DNA from: a virus
DNA length: 28,259 bases
Reading direction: 5' to 3' (one strand)
IMG/VR virus record: IMGVR_UViG_3300025052_000105
Coordinates: 1-28,259 of that record
In this document: positions 7,637 to 16,122 of the stretch, piece by piece
Layout: each line of letters begins with the position of its first letter
Numbering within the stretch: the stretch's first letter is position 1
The notes under the pieces: generated by a model
What the model was told of the DNA's origin: nothing
Databases searched by the model: none
The model's input: only the letters and a program-made list of their open reading frames with translations
Translations under genes and position numbers: made by a program

Positions 7637-8501
7637 AGACTTTATAATAGATAACGATCTACCCTTTACTTTAATTGCTGGTCCCTGTGCAATTGAGTCT
7701 GCTGACCATGCCTTGAAGATGCAAGAAGAAATTAAAGCCATTACCGACAGGCTAGGAATTAATTATATCTTTAAGTCTTCCTTTGATAAGGCGAACAGAA
7801 CATCTATTAAAGGACAACGAGGATTAGGATTAGACGATGCTGTTAAAGTTTTTGAAAGACTTAAAAAGAATACCCCTATTCTAACAGATGTTCATGAGAC
7901 ATGGCAGTGTGACATTATAAAGTATGTGGTGGATGTAGTTCAAATCCCTGCCTTCCTATGTAGACAGACTGATCTTCTCCTGGCTGCTGCTGATACTGGC
8001 TTGGTAGTCAATGTAAAGAAGGGCCAGTTCATATCACCCAATGACATGTTAAATATTATTGCCAAGATTGAGAGTGCTGGAAACAATCAGATACTTCTAA
8101 CAGAGAGAGGTACATTCTTTGGTTATGGAAATCTTGTTGTTGATTTTCGTTCTCTACCTATCATGGCTAAAACAGGATACCCAGTTGTGATGGATGTTAC
8201 CCATTCAGTTCAGAGACCTTCTGGTCAGGGAGACAGTTCAGGTGGTGAGAGAGAATTTATAGAACCTTTAGCTTGTGCTGCCATAGCAGTAGGAGTTGGT
8301 GCTATATTTATGGAGGTACATGATAACCCTGATCAGGCTATTAGTGATGGTCCTAGTCAACTTCATCTGAATGATCTTGAAAAATTACTTGTTAAATTAA
8401 AAGGTCTGGATCGAATAATAAAAGCTCCTCCAAAAAGAAAAAGGTTTAGCTTTGGATCGCTATTATTTACCGACAGAGAGCCGCTAGAGAGGGGTATCTA
8501 G
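7620..8501 (+). CDS. kdsA: KDO-8-phosphate synthase, metal-dependent type
   Basis: A 293-residue cytoplasmic enzyme that joins phosphoenolpyruvate and D-arabinose 5-phosphate into 3-deoxy-D-manno-octulosonate 8-phosphate, the precursor of the KDO sugar of LPS. ATG 7620 follows a purine-rich AGAGGAAGAGGAAG ribosome site and overlaps terS by 17 bases. Seen: AGPCAIES (20-27), FKSSFDKANRTS (51-62), FLCRQTDLLLAAA (112-124), VKKGQF (132-137), TERGTFFGYGN (161-171), DVTHSVQ (192-198), MEVHDNP (231-237), SDGPSQL (242-248). The metal ligand set Cys23, His195, Glu232, Asp243 is complete, as in the Aquifex-type enzyme and unlike E. coli, where the Cys is Asn. About 24 basic C-terminal residues (269-293) are extra. 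Confidence 0.95.
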   Translation: MIVQVRDFIIDNDLPFTLIAGPCAIESADHALKMQEEIKAITDRLGINYIFKSSFDKANRTSIKGQRGLGLDDAVKVFERLKKNTPILTDVHETWQCDIIKYVVDVVQIPAFLCRQTDLLLAAADTGLVVNVKKGQFISPNDMLNIIAKIESAGNNQILLTERGTFFGYGNLVVDFRSLPIMAKTGYPVVMDVTHSVQRPSGQGDSSGGEREFIEPLACAAIAVGVGAIFMEVHDNPDQAISDGPSQLHLNDLEKLLVKLKGLDRIIKAPPKRKRFSFGSLLFTDREPLERGI

Positions 8502-8503
8502 CC

Positions 8504-8574
8504 ATGCTCTGGGGGTACCCTACCCGACAGACCCTAATTCCTCTGTACGGGGCTTAAAACGCCACACAGAGCAT
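8504..8574. other. GC-rich nested inverted repeats between convergent operons
   Basis: The 77-base gap between kdsA and the endolysin gene holds an outer inverted repeat, ATGCTCTG at 8504-8511 with CAGAGCAT at 8567-8574. Inside it are a palindrome GGGTACCC at 8513-8520 and a hairpin CCCGACAGA (8523-8531) with TCTGTACGGG (8542-8551) containing one bulged A. By my count 44 of 80 bases in 8501-8580 are G or C, against a clearly AT-rich genome. No T-run follows on either strand, so it is not a textbook intrinsic terminator. It could be a bidirectional terminator, a structured RNA, or a DNA site for packaging, replication or recombination. Confidence 0.6.
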
Positions 8575-8578
8575 TTAG

Positions 8579-8956
8579 CTATTTATAGCTCCATATCCAA
8601 GGTCTGGGATGGATATTAGTATTATCCATTGTATCTAGATGTAAGAACCTCCCCTTATGTGGACCCTTCTGTGATACCCCTATACCAGTAAAGCCATGAT
8701 CCATAGATAATTTAATTAATCTATAGGCTGCTTTACCACTAACCAGAACATCAACAGCTTTTCCATACAGGTGAGGAGAACTTTTTGCTCCACCAATAAC
8801 TTGGTTGTAAGATAAGTGTCTGTACCCAGAGCTTATAACCATTGGCTCGTTAAACTCTTTGCGAAGACGAACCAGCTTATTCATGAAGTCTTCGTTCATA
8901 TCACATTCATCTGTACCCCCGCACTTTAACTCGTCAGTACTAAAGTATTCCCACAT
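8579..8956 (-). CDS. Endolysin, peptidase M15-type (L-Ala/D-Ala peptidase fold)
   Basis: A 125-residue protein without signal peptide, so a holin or similar is needed for access to the wall. Seen: SSGYRHLSYN at 42-51, SPHLYGKAVDV at 60-70 (zinc ligands His62 and Asp69), and GRFLHLDT at 102-109 (His106). These are the conserved zinc site of Peptidase_M15_3, enzymes that cleave peptide cross-links of peptidoglycan. ATG 8954-8956 is the only clear start. It is the last gene of the minus-strand operon and lies 2 bases downstream of the one-TM protein gene, so the two likely form a lysis pair. Confidence 0.87.
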   Translation of the reverse strand: MWEYFSTDELKCGGTDECDMNEDFMNKLVRLRKEFNEPMVISSGYRHLSYNQVIGGAKSSPHLYGKAVDVLVSGKAAYRLIKLSMDHGFTGIGVSQKGPHKGRFLHLDTMDNTNIHPRPWIWSYK

Positions 8957-8958
8957 AA

Positions 8959-9315
8959 TTAATCCTTACTACTTTTAACTGGTGGATGAGAACCGTTGTG
9001 CATATGTTGAAACATTCTCATGCTTTCTTCTAAATTTCTTAATCGCATTTCAGTAGCCCCATCCCTCTCACTTCTTTCTTTTAAAATCTGTGGAGATAGA
9101 ATATCTTTTCCCATTACGTCAATGCTATGCAGAGCTACTGCTTGGTTGGCTTCAAAGTGATCTAGTCTGGTATATATATCAATGATATCTTTCTTGTTAT
9201 CAGTCAGTCTTACTATGATAGATTTCAAGGTAGCCTTCAAGACTCCCCAAGTAGCTGCCAATCCTGCCAGTACCGTCCCTAGTGTGACAAGTTCCCTTGG
9301 TCCTAGTTCTAGCAT
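8959..9315 (-). CDS. One-TM lysis-type protein (holin or spanin-like), unknown
   Basis: A 118-residue protein: a short N-terminus, one hydrophobic segment at about residues 9-36 (LVTLGTVLAGLAATWGVLKA), then a charged helical tail (NKKDIIDIYTRLDHFEANQ, later ERDGATEMRLRNLEESM) with coiled-coil character. This plan fits an inner-membrane spanin-like or single-TM holin component. I do not recognise the family. It starts by TAATG coupling with the large upstream gene and sits 2 bases before the endolysin gene, so a lysis role is inferred from position. Confidence 0.6.
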   Translation of the reverse strand: MLELGPRELVTLGTVLAGLAATWGVLKATLKSIIVRLTDNKKDIIDIYTRLDHFEANQAVALHSIDVMGKDILSPQILKERSERDGATEMRLRNLEESMRMFQHMHNGSHPPVKSSKD

Positions 9316-12300
9316 TAACGTCTTCCTGTTATGCTACCTGCATAAGAACGATATATATTCATCAGTTCTCTTTGTGCTTCTTTAACAGGAGGCTTCTGTC
9401 CTGTAGTTCTTTCAGTAGAAATTCCCCACTTAAATACATCTCTCTCTAAAGGAGGTGGTGGTATAAATCTGCCAGTCTTAACAAGATTTACAATAAATTT
9501 CTTATCAAGTCTATTCATAAATAAACCATTATCTGTTATAGCTTTTATAATTTGTTGATTATTAAGACCAACACTCTTTGCTTTGGAAATATAATCAAAC
9601 ATTTCTGTAGCTAGACCAAACTGTTTTTCCATTGCTTGACTATAAGAATCTACTAATTCATCTACAGTTATGGGATCACGTTGTTGATAAGCCTCTTTAA
9701 AAATTTTATTTGTCTCTCCCATATCTTTTTTTAAACCAGATAATTTAAAAGCCAATGATTGCCCTATATCATATCGCTCTGGCTTTACTCCTGATAAAGA
9801 TATCCATGCATCCTCTTGATATCTTTTTCCTGCCTTACCATATACACCAAATTCTTTTCCCTGATCTTTAAGATTATAAGATTGAATAATATCTCTTATA
9901 CTCTTTACTCCCCCTGGTTGATATGCTTGTAAAAATACATTCATTCCATTAGTAATGTTTTTACCGGCAGCTTGATTGCTACTAAAAATAGGTCTTCCAT
10001 AATCATCAACATTATTCATAAACTGTGAAATTGCTTTGGCAACCATTGAAGGACTAAAAGCATCTAGTACAGGTTCTACAACAGACCTATGGAATGCCTC
10101 ATCGACTGCTCCATCCACTTGTTCTCCACGATTAAAGGCTCTGAATGCAGCTACAATAGGATCTTGAGTAGGAGACCAAGGATTCATATAACTTATATTT
10201 ATTCTTCTGCCCTTCCCTTTATCTGGTTTTCCCATGTACCAAAAAGCAGCGCCTTTATTATAGTCTCTTTCAAAAGCTTCTACTCCATCCTTTATTGTGT
10301 TGGTATTACCTTGTTCAACTTCATTCATTCCCCATACTTGTGCCGTAGTATAGGCCATTGCAGGTGCCGCACTTTGGGCAGCTATAAAAGATCCTAATCT
10401 TTTTATACCCAAGTTTCGCTGGGCAACTCCCTTCAAGGAGCCATCTGCATTTCTCTCCCCCCTCCCTATCATTGTACTACCCTCACCTATATCTTTAAAG
10501 GCAGACTTAATTATATTTTTTTGAGTTCGTAGGATTTCAGATTTAAAGGCAATGAAATCAGCAAAAGGAGCAAGCCTCATACGCTTAATAAATTTAGGAA
10601 CACCTGCATAATTTTGCATATGTTTATTTACAGCTTCAGCAGCAACCTCATCTAGTCTGGTAATATTAAATTCAAGACCATCTGCTGATCTAAGAGTTCT
10701 GGTAACTTCATCAGGCTTTATACCTTGATCTGTAAGTATCTGTCTAAAATTTCCCTTCTCATTCATAAAAGCAAACTGCTTCCACATATCATCCATTGAC
10801 TGATAGAATTTAGCAGCCGTAGTATTAGCTTTCTTGGCATGATCTATTAAACTCTTTTCTCCCTTATAAAGAGGAGATGTTAAATCCCAAAAAGTTTCTT
10901 GCCCAGCATCTTTCATGGCTCCTCTGAATGATCCTATATCTGTTCCACTCTGTAAGAAACCAAGATACAATCCCTTTTCCAGATCAATATTAAGAGCTTC
11001 ATTAGATTTAAGATACATTCCTTTAAAGATTTTAGGAACCTCTTTAAGATATTTAGGATTCATATATCCTGCTCCCAAAGCCATCCATCCAGCACTAAGA
11101 AAGTTTCTTGCTGTACCCGTAATACTCCAAATTGTTTTTGCTGCTCTAGAATGTCCTTGCAACATTAAATAAGCTTGCAAAGGTTTCGGTATTGTTCTTG
11201 ATAGCTCATTGCCATTGGCAATAAATGCGGCTACCTCTTTTGTACCATACATATTATCATACTTACCAGCTTTAAAAGGCTGGACCATACCTTCTATTTC
11301 TTCAAAGGGTTGGGTAACGCCTTGTGTGGATGGTAGATAAGATGAGAGTTTAGTTGTTACTCCTTCTGAAGGAAGCTTCTGAACAGCCGTCCCAGCTATC
11401 CTATCCCCCTCCATAATGGCATTTGCTATTTGTTTTTCATATTTAAAATCTTCAATAGTTTGAAATAATTTCATTGCTGTATTAGCATAATTTGAAATAG
11501 GATTATCATATTCTCCCATTAATGATCTTATTTCTTCTGGAATATCTTTCCTTCTTTTTAAAATATTAGAAGCATTATCATATAAACTTTGATATCCTTG
11601 CCGATCCTTTTCAAAGACAGAAATTAATTTGGATTCATCATCCATATTTAGAATATCACTAATTACATTATCAGCATATCCATCTGTTTTCATATAACTA
11701 TCATAGAGTTCCTGGTCTTCTCTTGTCCATAAACTTTTACTTTTATCTAGAATCTTACCTAAGTTCTTATCTCTAGTAGATGACTGAAGTAAAATAAATT
11801 CTTTAGCCTTTCTAACTATACCTTGACCTTCATCTGTTTTATTTAAAAACTTTGTCCATTTAGGATTATCATGCATTTGATACTTACGAGTTACATATAA
11901 AGTAGGTTTTCCAGTAGGAGTTTGAGAAGCTACAATTTTAGTTTCTAGTTGAGAACCTTCTTCAATAGCTTTACTTTTAAGAAGATCATCTTGAAGGCTT
12001 GTAATTTCCTGCCTTAATGATTGTATTTGTTCAGCAACTTCTGGAGCTTCCCTTACAACTGTAGCCATTGCTTCTGCATCGCCACGAAAGGCATCATCTA
12101 ATACCCTATTTAAATGTTTAGGAACTTCTTTAAAAGAATAACCATAATTATCTTTAATAGCTTTTGTATAATTTTTTAATCTAGTGCTAATATTATTTTC
12201 AATAACTCTAACAGCAGAATCTTTTCTGGTTCGTAACCTTCCCAAGAAATCATCAGGAGAATCAAAGAACTCTCCCTTAAGCGTTGCTAAAAGTTTCTGT

Positions 12301-13730
12301 GTGAATGGCCGTCTATCTCCTATTTCCGTAGTTTCTTCTACTACTTCATCTATTACCTTTGTTCCTGTATATTTTCCTTTCTGACCCTTCACAGGTTCTA
12401 ACTTAACTCCCACTCTATTAAATACTTCCTCTAAAGTTTTTTCTTTTTCTTTTAATCCTTCAAGATTTTTAGCTCTCCATTCCCTTTTTTGTTTAGGACT
12501 CATCTTCTTCCATTCATCTGTTTTTTTCATCTCTCTAAATTGATCAGCGAGATCTTTTCTTGATACAGACAAATCTATATTAACAGTACCATCTACCTCT
12601 ACTTCTTCTTGAACCCTTCTTGCCTGGGTTATAATATCATTCTTAGTATCTTTACCCCCAATAACAATTGAAGTCTCACTTACCTTTTCTATAACTTCAT
12701 CTGGCTCTACTTTTCTTAGAGCAGCCTTTCTTCCTATCTTTTCTCCAATCTTGGGAATGACACCCACTAATGCTCCACCCAAGAATAGTCCTGCACCTGC
12801 ATTAATTGCCATATCTATGTAATCGAAATCAGTTTTTTTAGCCTTTTCCATAGCCAGTTCATAGTCATCACCTTCATTAACAAATTCTATAAACTTATCT
12901 CTATCTACATCCAGACCAAGATCAACTGACTGATCTGCAATGTCTGCTGCCGTCATATATAAAGCACCTTCTGCTGCCCCATACATTCCTGCATATTTAG
13001 CAGTTGTATTAGCAGCTTCTTTCCTGGCTTCTTCTAAGACTTCTTTCTTTACTCCCTTAGCTGCTCCCTTTTTAACAACTTGCGAGGCTAGTTTTTCACT
13101 AACTTTTCTTTTTATTAAAGCGTCTTTCAGATTATTTTTAAAAAGAGTTTTACCTAGAAAGTTAAGTCCTGCACCAGCAGCTACCTTTCCACCAAATAAT
13201 AAAGGAGCGCCAATACCAGTTGCAATACTAAGAGCAGTAAGAGGATCTGTTATGGTATGATAAAAACCTCTTCCAAACTGTGACCAACTTCCCTTGGTAT
13301 TTGTATATTGGAGTTCAGATTCCAGCCAAGCTCTCTCCTGTTTATCAGTTAAATCCCTACTTCTATAGGCTGTTATACCCATATTAGTAATATCGAAATT
13401 ACGTTTTGAATGCCTATCTTTCATCCAATCAGAAAGATCTTTTTGAGAACCCTTCCAGTTCTCTCCTTCTTCAGAGTTATAAATTATGGCAGCATTCTTC
13501 AGCCACTGTTGATTAGTGTCAAGTACATCTTCATCCATTTTTTCTGGAGTTTCGACAGGTTGGGTTTCAAATGGATTATAATCAACAGGAACAGGAGCAG
13601 AAGAAGATACAGAAGGTTCACTTACTGTTTGACTATCTTCAAATGGATTATAATCAACAGGAACAGGAGCTTTGCTTTCCTTTTGATTGTCCTCAAATGG
13701 ATTATAATCTACTGGAGTAGGCTGTACCAT
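9315..13730 (-). CDS. Very large internal virion / DNA ejection-type protein (1471 aa)
   Basis: A 1471-residue protein. The N-terminus carries three copies of PVDYNPFE (residues 6-13, 24-31, 48-55) in a flexible, acidic, proline-rich region. Two glycine/alanine-rich hydrophobic segments follow (ALSIATGIGAPLLFGGKVAA and AINAGAGLFLGGALVGVIPK), then a long charged helical middle and a mixed C-terminal half (TIWSITGTARNFLSAGWMAL). Size, helix content, membrane-like segments and location next to the other structural genes fit proteins packed in the head and ejected through the host envelope. No transglycosylase motif is seen. The assignment is by context and general character; no family was identified with certainty. 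Confidence 0.6.
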   Translation of the reverse strand: MVQPTPVDYNPFEDNQKESKAPVPVDYNPFEDSQTVSEPSVSSSAPVPVDYNPFETQPVETPEKMDEDVLDTNQQWLKNAAIIYNSEEGENWKGSQKDLSDWMKDRHSKRNFDITNMGITAYRSRDLTDKQERAWLESELQYTNTKGSWSQFGRGFYHTITDPLTALSIATGIGAPLLFGGKVAAGAGLNFLGKTLFKNNLKDALIKRKVSEKLASQVVKKGAAKGVKKEVLEEARKEAANTTAKYAGMYGAAEGALYMTAADIADQSVDLGLDVDRDKFIEFVNEGDDYELAMEKAKKTDFDYIDMAINAGAGLFLGGALVGVIPKIGEKIGRKAALRKVEPDEVIEKVSETSIVIGGKDTKNDIITQARRVQEEVEVDGTVNIDLSVSRKDLADQFREMKKTDEWKKMSPKQKREWRAKNLEGLKEKEKTLEEVFNRVGVKLEPVKGQKGKYTGTKVIDEVVEETTEIGDRRPFTQKLLATLKGEFFDSPDDFLGRLRTRKDSAVRVIENNISTRLKNYTKAIKDNYGYSFKEVPKHLNRVLDDAFRGDAEAMATVVREAPEVAEQIQSLRQEITSLQDDLLKSKAIEEGSQLETKIVASQTPTGKPTLYVTRKYQMHDNPKWTKFLNKTDEGQGIVRKAKEFILLQSSTRDKNLGKILDKSKSLWTREDQELYDSYMKTDGYADNVISDILNMDDESKLISVFEKDRQGYQSLYDNASNILKRRKDIPEEIRSLMGEYDNPISNYANTAMKLFQTIEDFKYEKQIANAIMEGDRIAGTAVQKLPSEGVTTKLSSYLPSTQGVTQPFEEIEGMVQPFKAGKYDNMYGTKEVAAFIANGNELSRTIPKPLQAYLMLQGHSRAAKTIWSITGTARNFLSAGWMALGAGYMNPKYLKEVPKIFKGMYLKSNEALNIDLEKGLYLGFLQSGTDIGSFRGAMKDAGQETFWDLTSPLYKGEKSLIDHAKKANTTAAKFYQSMDDMWKQFAFMNEKGNFRQILTDQGIKPDEVTRTLRSADGLEFNITRLDEVAAEAVNKHMQNYAGVPKFIKRMRLAPFADFIAFKSEILRTQKNIIKSAFKDIGEGSTMIGRGERNADGSLKGVAQRNLGIKRLGSFIAAQSAAPAMAYTTAQVWGMNEVEQGNTNTIKDGVEAFERDYNKGAAFWYMGKPDKGKGRRINISYMNPWSPTQDPIVAAFRAFNRGEQVDGAVDEAFHRSVVEPVLDAFSPSMVAKAISQFMNNVDDYGRPIFSSNQAAGKNITNGMNVFLQAYQPGGVKSIRDIIQSYNLKDQGKEFGVYGKAGKRYQEDAWISLSGVKPERYDIGQSLAFKLSGLKKDMGETNKIFKEAYQQRDPITVDELVDSYSQAMEKQFGLATEMFDYISKAKSVGLNNQQIIKAITDNGLFMNRLDKKFIVNLVKTGRFIPPPPLERDVFKWGISTERTTGQKPPVKEAQRELMNIYRSYAGSITGRR
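13568..13720 (-). repeat. Three near-identical DNA repeats encoding PVDYNPFE
   Basis: Copies at about 13568-13596, 13640-13668 and 13693-13720 share CAAATGGATTATAATC followed by ACAGG or ACTGG on the plus strand. They encode the three PVDYNPFE units at the N-terminus of the large virion protein. The spacing of 24 and 18 residues between starts is uneven, so this is a dispersed short repeat rather than a strict tandem. Confidence 0.8.
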
Positions 13731-16120
13731 TAGTTAACCTTTAAAAATTTGCCTTGTCTTTTAGGATCAGGAATATACCAATTACCATCTGGAGCTTTTT
13801 TTGCATTAGAATAATTAGCTGGAGGTGTACCACCACCTGCTTGTGTACCACCACCTGCATTTACAACGCTTTCTATAGCTTTTTCTGCTTCCCTTTGAGC
13901 TTCAACTTGCGCCTGATAACTTGTTCCTAATTTACTTAAAGTATCCTTATAAACCTTTCTTCCTATACTCTGTGCTTTTGTTATTTTTTTAAATAATGCA
14001 GAGCTTCTATCAAGAGGTACATCACCAAGCATAATCCCATCTTCACTTAGCACTGCACCAAATTGATTTGCAGCAAAAGCATCTACTTGTTTTTCAGGTG
14101 CTGTAAAAGCCTTACCGCCTTTAAGACCAGCAGCTTTAGTAGCAGCGTCAGCCTTAACTACATCATGGAGTATTCCAATAACTTTGGCAGTCATTTGCTT
14201 CTCAGTAAGGTTTGCTTTAAGAACTGCATTTAACTGTGTCATAGCTGCTTGTTGTGCTTTTTCTGGAAGTCCAGCTATTTCCTTTGATAACTTTGCTTTA
14301 GCTGCTATTTTATTTAAACTACGAGCAGCCTTCTTTTCTAGATTTGCTAACTTATCAGTACGCTTACCCTTGCGTAACTCTTTTTCCATTTGGAATTGAT
14401 CTTTATTTAATTTTCTTAATTCTTTATTAATTTCTTTACTTCTTTTACCCAGTCCTTTAGAAGTTACACCAAGAGTTTTTGATAGCATTCTAACAATTCC
14501 ACGCTGCTCCATACCTTGATCTATAGCATCTCCAATAATATCACCAGGATATCCTCCTTGCTCATCTATAAATTTCTTATTTTTATTTAGATAATCTGTC
14601 ATAGCTTTAGACTCTTCAGCCCATCCCCCTTCTTGGATTGCTGTTCTTTCAGCCGTTGATGCTATGTTTGCTGCCTCAAGCTCTGCTGCTGTAGCTTCTC
14701 CTATTTTTCTTTGTACCGCTGGATCATATTTTGGCTCTTTAGATTTTAATTCAATTGCTTCTTTTATTCTTTGGTCCAGGGGAGTTTTAGCTTGCTCATC
14801 TTTTAACATCCCCTCTGCAAGACCTCTCATTGTTGTCCTAAAATTAGCAGGAGCATCTTTAGCTTGTGCTAATTTAGTTCCAGTCGTTCCAGCCAGACCT
14901 GTCATACCTCCTCTCCCCATTCCTTCATCAACACCAACTAGCCCCCCACCAATTATATCTATATCAATTTCGTCTGGACTGGGATGAGGATAGTCTCCCC
15001 CCTTCAATAGGTCTAATTCGTGTTGCTTCGACAAATCACGGTAAGAATAGCGTGGCACACTCTTCCTCTTTGGCACTATTCTTGGTCTTGCAGAGGATCG
15101 AAATTGCTTTCCACCTGTTTGCCTACGAACTACAGGAAGATCAGATAGACCACCGCCTTCTTTTTTTCCGAACATCTTAGCCCAACTAAAGTCACTTTGG
15201 AAGCCACCTGTTCCCTTACCATAAAGATTAAGACCTTGCATACCAAGACCTAGCAACTGTTGACCAGAACTTTGCTGATAAGGTTGTGGTCCTCCTGTAC
15301 TTGTCTTAGTTCCTGCGGGACCAACGAAAGGAGATGCACCATAGGTAGTTCCAGAATAACTAGCCAGAATATCTTGAGGATAAGCCTCTTCCTTTAAGAA
15401 TTTATAGTAAGCCTCATCCAATGCACCTTGAGCCATCTCTCTTTTCTGTTGCCCAATGTCTTGTAGAATGCCTTGCTCTGCTAAACCAGCTTGAAGCATG
15501 GCCGGTCCAGTCCTTCCTATATCTCCAGCCAACTGTGTTTCTCTGACTTTTTGAGCAGCAAAAAGTTTCTGGGCATCTGTATATGCTTTTTGTAATCCCT
15601 TGGCTTCTATGTCTCCCATCTGCTGCATTTGAGCCTGTCCCAACTGACCTGCCTGAATAGCTGCTCTGCTTCCCAGACCACTCATACCACCTGCCTGAAC
15701 AGCCTGTTGCTCAAACTTAGGCATAACATCACGTTCAAAGACTTTCTGTGCCTCTCTCTTTTCAATGTCAGTAACCGCTCTCTGGTAAGGAGACATATAT
15801 TCTTGGGCAGCTTCAGGTGTAAACTTCTCTGCCCCAGTCCTATACATTTCTAAAGCTTCTTCCAAGTAAGGAGTAGTTGTACCTACAAGACCTTTTAATC
15901 CTTCCTGTGCTTGTAACTCTTCAGGAGTAAGAGGAGCTATAGTCTCACCAGTATAAGGATTATATCCTCTCTCTTTCTGTGCTGCATATAATGTTTGAGC
16001 TTCACCCAAAATTTCCTTAACAAAAGGAGCCAGTTCTTCAGGTATTTTAGAAGTTTGCTGAACTACCGTAGGAGCAGCGGGTTTATCATCAAACCCAAAA
16101 AAACTTGATAACCATCCCAT
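13730..16120 (-). CDS. Structural protein, probable internal virion/ejection component (796 aa)
   Basis: A 796-residue protein beginning MGWLSSFFGFDDKPAAPT. The first 250 residues are rich in Gln, Ala and Glu helices (YMSPYQRAVTDIEKREAQK, then FEQQAVQAGGMSGLGSRAA), a pattern I associate with a common protein of marine podovirus-like phages. The middle is Gly/Ser-rich and low in complexity. The C-terminal half is Lys/Ala-rich helix (KLANLEKKAARSLNKIAAKA). There are no catalytic motifs. It is coupled by TAATG to the 1471-residue gene, and the pair probably forms an ejection complex. Function is inferred from order and composition. Confidence 0.6.
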   Translation of the reverse strand: MGWLSSFFGFDDKPAAPTVVQQTSKIPEELAPFVKEILGEAQTLYAAQKERGYNPYTGETIAPLTPEELQAQEGLKGLVGTTTPYLEEALEMYRTGAEKFTPEAAQEYMSPYQRAVTDIEKREAQKVFERDVMPKFEQQAVQAGGMSGLGSRAAIQAGQLGQAQMQQMGDIEAKGLQKAYTDAQKLFAAQKVRETQLAGDIGRTGPAMLQAGLAEQGILQDIGQQKREMAQGALDEAYYKFLKEEAYPQDILASYSGTTYGASPFVGPAGTKTSTGGPQPYQQSSGQQLLGLGMQGLNLYGKGTGGFQSDFSWAKMFGKKEGGGLSDLPVVRRQTGGKQFRSSARPRIVPKRKSVPRYSYRDLSKQHELDLLKGGDYPHPSPDEIDIDIIGGGLVGVDEGMGRGGMTGLAGTTGTKLAQAKDAPANFRTTMRGLAEGMLKDEQAKTPLDQRIKEAIELKSKEPKYDPAVQRKIGEATAAELEAANIASTAERTAIQEGGWAEESKAMTDYLNKNKKFIDEQGGYPGDIIGDAIDQGMEQRGIVRMLSKTLGVTSKGLGKRSKEINKELRKLNKDQFQMEKELRKGKRTDKLANLEKKAARSLNKIAAKAKLSKEIAGLPEKAQQAAMTQLNAVLKANLTEKQMTAKVIGILHDVVKADAATKAAGLKGGKAFTAPEKQVDAFAANQFGAVLSEDGIMLGDVPLDRSSALFKKITKAQSIGRKVYKDTLSKLGTSYQAQVEAQREAEKAIESVVNAGGGTQAGGGTPPANYSNAKKAPDGNWYIPDPKRQGKFLKVN

Positions 16121-16122
16121 TT

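Noticed and set aside
8502-8578. Structured gap considered as a tRNA gene
   Set aside because: Stem lengths and order do not form a cloverleaf, and I find no anticodon arm or T-loop GTTCRA motif.
8502-8578. Textbook intrinsic terminator
   Set aside because: Stems are present but no T-run follows on either strand; kept instead as a structured site of unknown role.
13410-13733. Plus-strand frame with repeats of WIIINRNRS
   Set aside because: It is antisense to the PVDYNPFE repeats of the large virion gene.
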